Shown piece after piece: positions 6,027-11,099 of a stretch of 11,099 bases of DNA (position 1 is the first letter of the stretch; every line of letters starts with the position of its first letter). The translations under genes and the position numbers were made by a program. This DNA is from Bacillota bacterium (GTDB taxonomy: Bacteria > Bacillota > Syntrophomonadia > Syntrophomonadales > Syntrophomonadaceae): the NCBI GenBank assembly GCA_017861475.1, contig JAGFXV010000019.1, positions 1-11,099 on the forward strand, in the 5' to 3' direction. Below the pieces are notes generated by a model. It was not told where the DNA came from. It ran no database searches and worked only from the letters and a program-made list of their open reading frames with translations.

Positions 6027-6950
6027 ATGATCCGAGTTAGCAAGGTAAGCAAGCGCTTCAAGGTTGTGTCGGCTGTTCAAAAAGCCGATTTACATGTACA
6101 AAAGGGTGATATTATGGGACTGCTTGGACCTGATGGAGCCGGCAAGACCACCCTGTTGAGAATGATCTGTGGATTGATCACCCCCGATGAAGGTGAAATC
6201 CTGCTCATGGGCAAGCCTTTGGAGCAGCTTGATAAATATCGTGATGAACTGGGTTACATGCCGCAGCGGTTCAGTCTTTACGGAGACCTTACGGTCATGG
6301 AAAACATCTTTTTTTTCGGCAGCATGTATCGTCTTGACCGCTCTGTCATTAAACAGCGGGCCGATGAAATTCTTGACATTACCAATCTTATCCCTTTTAA
6401 AAACCGCTTGGCCGATCAGCTCTCCGGTGGTATGAAACAAAAACTTTCTCTGACTTGTGCACTGATCACCCGTCCTTCGCTGCTCATCCTGGATGAACCC
6501 ACCTACGGGGTGGATCCTGAATCACGCAAGGAATTCTGGAAAATCCTTTATGACTTGAATCGCAGCGGAATGACCTTGTTGATAACCACCCCCTATATGG
6601 ATGAAGCCGAACTATGCACAAAGGTTGCATTTATCAGTGAGGGAAAGATCCGTCTGGTTTCTTCACCGGCTGATCTGAAAAAATCTTTTTCCTATCCGGT
6701 CATGCAAATCAATCTAAAAACAAGGCGGCCTATAAATCTGCATGATCTGCCCGGGATTCTGGATGTCTCATACATGGGATCCAAAGTTCATGTAATCGTA
6801 AGAGACCGCGAGCAAGGGCACACCGAGATTCAAAATTACTTACTTCGCAATCGGATCGCGGATGCCACAATTCAAGAAGTTTTGCCCACCATGGAAGATA
6901 TTTTTGTGGGGTTGGCGGAAGGCGGGGCTGAACGATGGAATATGCCATAA
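6027..6950 (+). CDS. ABC exporter ATPase subunit 1 (YbhF N-terminal-half type)
   Basis: A 307-residue nucleotide-binding subunit. It has Walker A GPDGAGKT (34-41), Q-loop Gln80 in GYMPQRFSLYGDLTV, signature LSGGM (132-136), Walker B LLILDE (152-157) and D-loop GVDP (161-164). The H-loop position, normally TTH, reads TTP (Pro189), so the switch histidine is missing. The GPDGAGKT form of Walker A is typical of the first ATPase half of YbhF-like double ATPases. A C-terminal domain of about 90 residues follows residue 215. It starts 3 bases after the adaptor stop with GCGGAGAA upstream, and overlaps the next ATPase gene by 16 bases, implying translational coupling and a heterodimer. It is expected on the cytoplasmic side of the permease. 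Confidence 0.92.
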   Translation: MIRVSKVSKRFKVVSAVQKADLHVQKGDIMGLLGPDGAGKTTLLRMICGLITPDEGEILLMGKPLEQLDKYRDELGYMPQRFSLYGDLTVMENIFFFGSMYRLDRSVIKQRADEILDITNLIPFKNRLADQLSGGMKQKLSLTCALITRPSLLILDEPTYGVDPESRKEFWKILYDLNRSGMTLLITTPYMDEAELCTKVAFISEGKIRLVSSPADLKKSFSYPVMQINLKTRRPINLHDLPGILDVSYMGSKVHVIVRDREQGHTEIQNYLLRNRIADATIQEVLPTMEDIFVGLAEGGAERWNMP

Positions 6951-7855
6951 GCACGCGGGAACTGACAAGGCGATTCGGTGACTTTACTGCCGTGGACAGC
7001 CTGACCATGGATATCATTCCTGGTGAAATCTGTGGATTTCTGGGTCCCAACGGAGCCGGCAAATCAACTGCCATCCGTATGTTATGCGGTATCCTGGCGC
7101 CCAGTTCTGGAATGGCTACCGTACTTGGCTATGATTTGCTGCGGGAAACGGAAAAAATTAAACCCAAAATTGCATATATGTCACAGAAATTCAGTCTTTA
7201 TGACGACCTCAGCGTGATCCAAAACCTCGATTTTTATGCCGGTATCTACAGTATTTCCGCCCGTCATCGTCGGAAACGGATGCAGGAAATGTTGGAACTG
7301 GCGCAATTGACCGGCCGGGAAAAAGATCTGGTGGCCAACCTGAGCAGCGGTTACAAACAGCGTCTGGCACTGGCAGCAGCAATTATTGCTGATCCCGAGC
7401 TGGTTTTTCTGGATGAACCGACCAGCGGGGTCAGCCCCACCAGCCGCCGGCAGTTTTTTGAAATCATAAAAACACTGGCTGAAAAGGGTACTACGGTGAT
7501 TGTAACGACTCACTTCATGGATGAAGCCGAGCGCTGCGACCGAATCGCCTTTATCAATCAAGGTAAGCTCATGGCCTTGGATGCTCCCGACCAGTTGAAA
7601 CAACAGTTTATTGCGGGTTGTATGGTCGAACTGACGCCGCCTGATCCAATCAATTATCTTGACCAATTGTCTTCTCTGCCCTACGTGAAGGAAACCAGTC
7701 TGCATGGTTCCCAGATTCACGTTTTACTGGCGCACGAGGAATACATGAGCCAACTCGCCCGGGATTGCGGGCATACACCTGAACCTATTGAACCTTCATT
7801 GGAAGATGTATTTATTCATATTGCCCGGCTAAGAAAAGAAGGAGGGGTTTCCTGA
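6935..7855 (+). CDS. ABC exporter ATPase subunit 2 (YbhF C-terminal-half type)
   Basis: A 306-residue ATPase matching the second half of YbhF-like proteins. It has GDFTAVDSL (15-23), Walker A GPNGAGKS (37-44), Q-loop Gln84 in YMSQKFSLYDDLSV, Walker B LVFLDE (156-161) and H-loop His193 in TTHFMDEAERCDR. The signature is altered to LSSGY (136-140) and the D-loop to GVSP (165-168). These defects complement those in subunit 1: pairing this subunit's Walker motifs and histidine with the neighbour's LSGGM gives a normal ATP site, while the opposite site is degenerate. The ATG at 6935 lies inside the end of the upstream gene, with GGCGGGG before it. The stop overlaps the permease start as TGATG, with GGAGGGG just upstream. 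Confidence 0.92.
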   Translation: MEYAISTRELTRRFGDFTAVDSLTMDIIPGEICGFLGPNGAGKSTAIRMLCGILAPSSGMATVLGYDLLRETEKIKPKIAYMSQKFSLYDDLSVIQNLDFYAGIYSISARHRRKRMQEMLELAQLTGREKDLVANLSSGYKQRLALAAAIIADPELVFLDEPTSGVSPTSRRQFFEIIKTLAEKGTTVIVTTHFMDEAERCDRIAFINQGKLMALDAPDQLKQQFIAGCMVELTPPDPINYLDQLSSLPYVKETSLHGSQIHVLLAHEEYMSQLARDCGHTPEPIEPSLEDVFIHIARLRKEGGVS

Positions 7856-8964
7856 TGGATCGCATCCTGGCAGTACTTAAAAAGGAATTTCTACAGATTC
7901 GCAGAGATCGTATGACGCTGGGTATCGTCTTGATGATACCGCTCATTCAACTGTTGCTTTTCGGATATGCTATACAAACGGAAGTCAAACATATCCCTAC
8001 CACCGTCTTTGATCAGTCATTATCGGCGCAGAGCCGTGATATGCTGGAAGCATTCACCGCTTCGGGCTATTTTGATGTGACCATGACTGCCGACAGCTAT
8101 GATGTTGTAACGCACAATATCGACAGCGGTCAGGCCAAGGTAGGCATCATATTCCCTCCCGATTTCGCCCACAACCTTAAAAGGGGAACCTCAGCCCAGG
8201 TACAGGTGATTGTGGATGCCAGCGACAGCCTGCTGGCCAATCAGGCCATTGCCACCGCCAATTCCATTGGTTTGATCAAATCCCAGCAGATCTTGGTCCA
8301 AAAAATGCCGTCCCGGCAATTGCCTTACGACATCCGGGTAAGGCCCTGGTACAATCCTGATGGAATAACCGCCTATTTTATGGTTCCTGCCATCCTGGGC
8401 ATTGTTGTCACCATGACCATGGTCATCCTTACCTCTGTTGCCATCGTACGGGAAAGAGAACGCGGCACCTTGGAACAATTGCTGGTCACTCCCATCAAGC
8501 CCCTGGAATTAATGATTGGAAAGATCCTGCCCTATATTGCAATGGGCTATATCCAGATCACAGTTGCTCTGCTGGTAGGGGTCTTGGTTTTTCATGTACC
8601 GATACGAGGCAGCCTGCTGCAGTTATACCTGCTGACGCTGTTTTTCATTACCGCTTCGCTGGGCTTGGGGTTGATGATCTCCAATATTGCCAAAAATCAG
8701 ATGCAGGCCTTTCAGATGTCGTTCTTCGTAATGCTGCCCAGTATCCTTCTGTCGGGATTTATGTTTCCAAGAGCGGCCATGCCGCGTTTCATTTATTATT
8801 TGAGTGACATTATCCCGCTTACCTATTATCTGGATATCATACGCGGAATCATTCTGAAAGGGATCGGTTTCGAATATCTGATCGGGCAGGTCACAGCACT
8901 GCTGGTTTTCTCGATCTTTTTCCTTGTCATCAGCACCTTGAAATTCAAGAAGAAAATCGTATAG
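7855..8964 (+). CDS. ABC-2 type permease (YbhS/YbhR/YhhJ-like)
   Basis: The 369-residue membrane subunit of the exporter. Topology by eye: a cytoplasmic N-terminal amphipathic stretch (FLQIRRDRM), the first membrane segment (about 22-41), a large extracytoplasmic domain (about 43-168), and five more segments (about 172-197, 226-247, 253-275, 285-305 and 342-361). The conserved cytoplasmic motif RERERGTLEQLLVTP (199-213) is the hallmark of this ABC-2 group. E. coli YbhF works with two permeases, YbhS and YbhR. Only one permease gene is present here, so a permease homodimer is expected unless a second is encoded elsewhere. It is translationally coupled to ATPase 2 through a one-base overlap. 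Confidence 0.92.
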   Translation: MDRILAVLKKEFLQIRRDRMTLGIVLMIPLIQLLLFGYAIQTEVKHIPTTVFDQSLSAQSRDMLEAFTASGYFDVTMTADSYDVVTHNIDSGQAKVGIIFPPDFAHNLKRGTSAQVQVIVDASDSLLANQAIATANSIGLIKSQQILVQKMPSRQLPYDIRVRPWYNPDGITAYFMVPAILGIVVTMTMVILTSVAIVRERERGTLEQLLVTPIKPLELMIGKILPYIAMGYIQITVALLVGVLVFHVPIRGSLLQLYLLTLFFITASLGLGLMISNIAKNQMQAFQMSFFVMLPSILLSGFMFPRAAMPRFIYYLSDIIPLTYYLDIIRGIILKGIGFEYLIGQVTALLVFSIFFLVISTLKFKKKIV

Positions 8965-8977
8965 CGGAGGTTGGATC

Positions 8978-9535
8978 ATGGAAATAAAGGACAGAATCAT
9001 TTTGGCCTGCCGGAATTTGGCCCACAGCAAGGGCTTCTATTCCCAGACCGTGGATGAACTGGCTGCCGCAGCCGGCGTAAGCAAAAGGACCATTTATCGC
9101 TATTTTCACAGCAAAGAAGAAATCATTGAAACCACCCTGGAAGCATTTATGCAGGAAATACGTGAATTCTTTCCGCCCTTGTTTAAGCAAAATTCGCCCC
9201 CCGAGGAAACATTGTCGCAGTTGCTGAAAATGCTGCTGACCAACGGGCAATTCATTTTTAATCCTTCCAGTCTGGAGGATCTAAGGGTTCATTATCCTTT
9301 CTTGTGGGAACGGCTCGACCGTTTTCGGATGCAGCGCATCCAGGAATTTTTGGAATATATCATTGCAAGAGGCGATCGGGAAAACCTTCACCAAATCGAT
9401 CCCCGCCTGCTGGCGGCAGTGGTACAGGCATCCATCCAGGCTACCATAAATCCTGATTTTTTACTGAGCAATAATCTTAGTTTTGAAGATGCAACCACTC
9501 AGCTTAGTCGCTTCTGGGTCACCGCCCTGCTTTAA
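8978..9535 (+). CDS. TetR-family transcriptional repressor
   Basis: A 185-residue regulator. The N-terminal helix-turn-helix is typical: TVDELAAAAGVSKRTIYRYF (24-43) followed by HSKEEIIETTLEAF. The C-terminal half is a helical ligand and dimer domain too variable to assign. It sits 13 bases after the permease stop with CGGAGG before the ATG, as last gene of the efflux operon, so it most likely represses its own operon until an exported compound binds. E. coli ybhGFSR is likewise linked to a TetR gene (cecR/ybiH), but there it comes first. The inverted repeat at 4952-4968 is a candidate operator. Self-regulation is inferred from position only. Confidence 0.92.
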   Translation: MEIKDRIILACRNLAHSKGFYSQTVDELAAAAGVSKRTIYRYFHSKEEIIETTLEAFMQEIREFFPPLFKQNSPPEETLSQLLKMLLTNGQFIFNPSSLEDLRVHYPFLWERLDRFRMQRIQEFLEYIIARGDRENLHQIDPRLLAAVVQASIQATINPDFLLSNNLSFEDATTQLSRFWVTALL

Positions 9536-9540
9536 AGGGC
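9524..9540. terminator. Weak hairpin at the end of the efflux operon
   Basis: GCCCT (9524-9528) and AGGGC (9536-9540) form a 5-base stem spanning the TetR stop codon, with a 7-base loop. Only a sparse T run follows in either direction. It may help terminate the convergent transcripts, but it is weaker than the other terminators in the window. Confidence 0.3.
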
Positions 9541-9587
9541 TGATTTACTGTGTACACCCATTCTTTTTCAACGTCAACCAGGATCAA

Positions 9588-10478
9588 CTACGAGATCATC
9601 TTTTTATCCTTAGGCGTTACCCTGACCTGGCGTTTTAATTCCTCAATATTTTCTCTCATAGCCCTGCGGCCAGCCCGGATTATTTTCGCAATGGCTTCGG
9701 TATCATCCAGCGATGTTCCTTGAACCCCCGGAAAAATTGTCATATCAGAAAATATCTCCTCTTCCATATCAGAAGTTTCAAAGGTTAATATGCTCAGCGT
9801 ACGGGAAATTATTTGTGGAATGCCTTTGACCTTTGTATCATACATTTCCTGACCAAGATTAACACTTAATATATAATCCGCTCCCATTATTTTTGGAATA
9901 GACACCGGGACTATTTCCTTTAATCCTCCATCCACCATTTTTAAACCCGCAAAATCCTTGGGTACAAAAGTAACCGGGATTGATACGCTGCATCGTACCG
10001 CTTCGCTAATCAAAGCATCTTGAATGATCAAAACGTCACTGCGCTCAATTTCCAAATCCCGGTTGGTGAAGACAACCTCTCTCCCACTGTCAATATCACA
10101 GGCAACAATGCCTAAAGGCATACTAACTTCTGACAGCTTCTTGCCATCCGTTAACTCATAAATCATTTCTTCCAACCTATCTCCCAGAAAAATTCCTTCC
10201 AATGGTGCTTCATAACAATGACAAATAAGACTTAATAGATATTTAAATGTACCCATCAAGTTATAGTCAAGAAAATCTGACGGTTTTAGGTTCAAAGCTA
10301 TAGCTTGCATTTGATAAGGAGAAATTCCACAGGCATACAAAGCTGCAATTATGCTCCCCGCGCTGGTACCACATATATATTGAGGCTTCAGCCCATTTTC
10401 CTGCATTACCTCGAGTACGCCGATATGAGCCATTCCCCTCAGACCGCCTCCGCCCAAAGCCATACCGATGCTTTTCAT
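9588..10478 (-). CDS. Patatin-like phospholipase (RssA-type)
   Basis: A 296-residue predicted cytoplasmic acyl hydrolase with a Ser-Asp dyad. The oxyanion loop GGGGLRGMAHIG (9-20), nucleophile elbow GTSAGS (37-42, Ser39) and acidic DGG (183-185, Asp183) are all intact, as is the supporting SVSIPVTF segment (164-171). Length fits bacterial patatins of the RssA/YchK group, which are expected to release fatty acids from phospholipid or lysophospholipid. No signal peptide or membrane anchor is present. The ATG at 10478 is preferred over a GTG nine bases upstream, because AGGAG lies 8 bases before the ATG and overlaps that GTG. It converges on the efflux operon with a gap of about 50 bases and lies about 100 bases downstream of the small helical gene. 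True substrate unknown. Confidence 0.93.
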   Translation of the reverse strand: MKSIGMALGGGGLRGMAHIGVLEVMQENGLKPQYICGTSAGSIIAALYACGISPYQMQAIALNLKPSDFLDYNLMGTFKYLLSLICHCYEAPLEGIFLGDRLEEMIYELTDGKKLSEVSMPLGIVACDIDSGREVVFTNRDLEIERSDVLIIQDALISEAVRCSVSIPVTFVPKDFAGLKMVDGGLKEIVPVSIPKIMGADYILSVNLGQEMYDTKVKGIPQIISRTLSILTFETSDMEEEIFSDMTIFPGVQGTSLDDTEAIAKIIRAGRRAMRENIEELKRQVRVTPKDKKMIS

Positions 10479-10580
10479 GCTTCTCACTCCTATTTTCGAT
10501 CCGGAAATGCAGTCAATTGATCATTACTGCTGGTCAACCAAAGATTTATTTTTCGGAGAGCCCTGCTCCCGCATTTAAAT

Positions 10581-10796
10581 TCAACGATTGCATTTCGTGA
10601 CCATATATCTGGATAACTGACCGATGATCTGGCGGTTCTTGCCAAGAAGTTCCTGCCAGAAGTTCATATATTCTTCCACTTCGGCTTGTGCGGCATAGAA
10701 TTCAATTCTCTCGATCATTTGTTTATGCATTGCCAATATCTCTTCGGTTTGGGCACGCATTTTGTCTTTGTCGGCCCTTGCTATACGAGCAGTCAT
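10581..10796 (-). CDS. Small helical protein of unknown function
   Basis: I do not recognise this 71-residue protein. It begins MTARIARADKDKMRAQ, is rich in Glu, Gln, Lys, Arg and Met, and has no proline, so it probably forms one or two long amphipathic helices or a coiled coil. One cysteine lies near the C terminus (TKCNR). There is no signal peptide. The start is very well supported: GGAGGTGAT, close to a perfect anti-16S match, ends 4 bases before the ATG. An in-frame GTG nine bases upstream is part of that ribosome site. It lies between the unknown cysteine-containing gene and the patatin gene on the same strand. Only about 30 bases separate its ATG from the upstream terminator hairpin, leaving little room for a promoter of its own. 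Confidence 0.75.
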   Translation of the reverse strand: MTARIARADKDKMRAQTEEILAMHKQMIERIEFYAAQAEVEEYMNFWQELLGKNRQIIGQLSRYMVTKCNR

Positions 10797-10812
10797 CGAT
10801 ATCACCTCCGTT

Positions 10813-10849
10813 TGTTCAAAAATAAATGCCCGGCTATTCAGCCGAGCAT
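10813..10849 (-). terminator. Hairpin terminator (possibly partial) after the right-edge gene
   Basis: On the minus strand, ATGCTCGGCT and AGCCGGGCAT (plus-strand 10840-10849 and 10826-10835) pair with a single mismatch around a 4-base loop. TTTATTTTTG follows. It lies 14 bases after the stop of the right-edge gene and just before the ribosome site of the small helical gene, so read-through would be needed to express that gene from upstream. Confidence 0.75.
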
Positions 10850-10863
10850 CTATTCATCGTTGA

Positions 10864-11099
10864 CTAATCCACATCAGGGTCCAGTTCTCCATAGACAATG
10901 ACATCATGCATTTTGCCAAGCTTATCGATAATGTCAACATATACCACCAGGTAAATACAGGTTCCCATTACGGGATCCGGGCACTGAATGGTCGGCATGA
11001 CTGAGAAACAAGGACTATCCGGATCCTGGCAGACTCCTCTGATTTCATAATCAAAGGTCCAATTGCTCAGGATGATATCCGAATCATTTACTTCCGATC
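10864..11099 (-). CDS. Unrecognised cysteine-containing protein, C-terminal part (cut by window edge)
   Basis: An open frame enters from the right edge and ends at TAG (10866-10864), giving 78 full codons including the stop. It is supported as a real gene by its uninterrupted frame to the edge and by the terminator just after it. I do not recognise the family. The fragment has four cysteines in the pattern GVC-x6-C-x8-C-x7-C, between about residues 27 and 51 of the fragment. Two Asp-Pro-containing turns (CQDPDSPC, QCPDPVMG) lie within this part. A β-rich hydrophobic segment (CIYLVVYVDII) follows, and the tail is acidic (GELDPDVD). No membrane segment is evident. A surface or structural protein stabilised by cysteines is possible, but this is a guess. 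The N terminus and start lie outside the window. Confidence 0.65.
   Translation of the reverse strand, partial: SEVNDSDIILSNWTFDYEIRGVCQDPDSPCFSVMPTIQCPDPVMGTCIYLVVYVDIIDKLGKMHDVIVYGELDPDVD

Noticed and set aside
7181..7720. Minus-strand open frame of 179 codons opposite ATPase 2
   Set aside because: It is a shadow of the conserved ATPase gene; composition is odd for a protein and no motif is seen.
8623..9250. Two overlapping minus-strand frames opposite the permease and TetR genes
   Set aside because: Both lie antisense to well-supported operon genes, with low-complexity charged sequence and no start signals.
10545..10575. GC-rich hairpin between the small helical gene and the patatin gene
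   Set aside because: The stem CGGGAG/CTCTCCG has a bulge and, on the strand of these genes, is followed by A-rich rather than T-rich sequence, so it is not a convincing terminator.

Overview
The window looks like chromosome of an endospore-forming member of the Bacillota (Firmicutes). The main evidence is a clear spoIIR homologue with a σF-like promoter, AGGAGG-type ribosome binding sites in front of most genes, and several hairpin-plus-T-tract terminators. An HlyD-type adaptor with a near-consensus TolC-docking tip in the same window hints at a diderm spore former (Negativicutes-like). That is inference; no TolC or outer-membrane gene is visible. No rRNA, tRNA, CRISPR array, insertion sequence or phage gene was seen.

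Layout. 1-592 (-): 5' part of ispE (isoprenoid precursor synthesis), cut by the window edge, with its own σA-type promoter. 765-1328 (-): spoIIR, ended by an intrinsic terminator at 706-738. 1510-2277 (+): an α/β-hydrolase of unknown substrate. 2474-2641 (-): a 55-residue ribbon-helix-helix regulator; it and the hydrolase converge on a shared hairpin. 2871-4775 (-): a 634-residue long-chain acyl-CoA synthetase with a strong terminator. 5034-9535 (+): a five-gene drug-efflux-type operon coding for an HlyD adaptor, ABC ATPase 1, ABC ATPase 2, an ABC-2 permease and a TetR regulator. The genes overlap or lie a few bases apart. 9588-10478 (-): a patatin-like phospholipase. 10581-10796 (-): a small helical protein of unknown function. 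10864-11099 (-): the C-terminal part of a cysteine-containing unknown protein, cut by the right edge.

How the genes work together. The efflux operon resembles the YbhG-YbhF-YbhS/R exporter group. The two nucleotide-binding domains, fused in YbhF, are here separate genes overlapping by 16 bases. They carry complementary defects: one lacks the H-loop histidine and the other has an altered signature motif. This predicts a heterodimeric ATPase with one canonical and one degenerate ATP site. The terminal TetR gene, and an inverted repeat over a candidate -10 element upstream of the operon, suggest self-repression lifted by a ligand. The hydrolase, acyl-CoA synthetase and patatin could all touch lipid turnover, but each sits in its own transcription unit, so a joint pathway is not shown.

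I found no clearly new biological system. The points most worth following are the asymmetric ATPase pair, the adaptor tip in a spore former, the σF promoter that fixes the spoIIR start, and the two unrecognised genes at the right edge.
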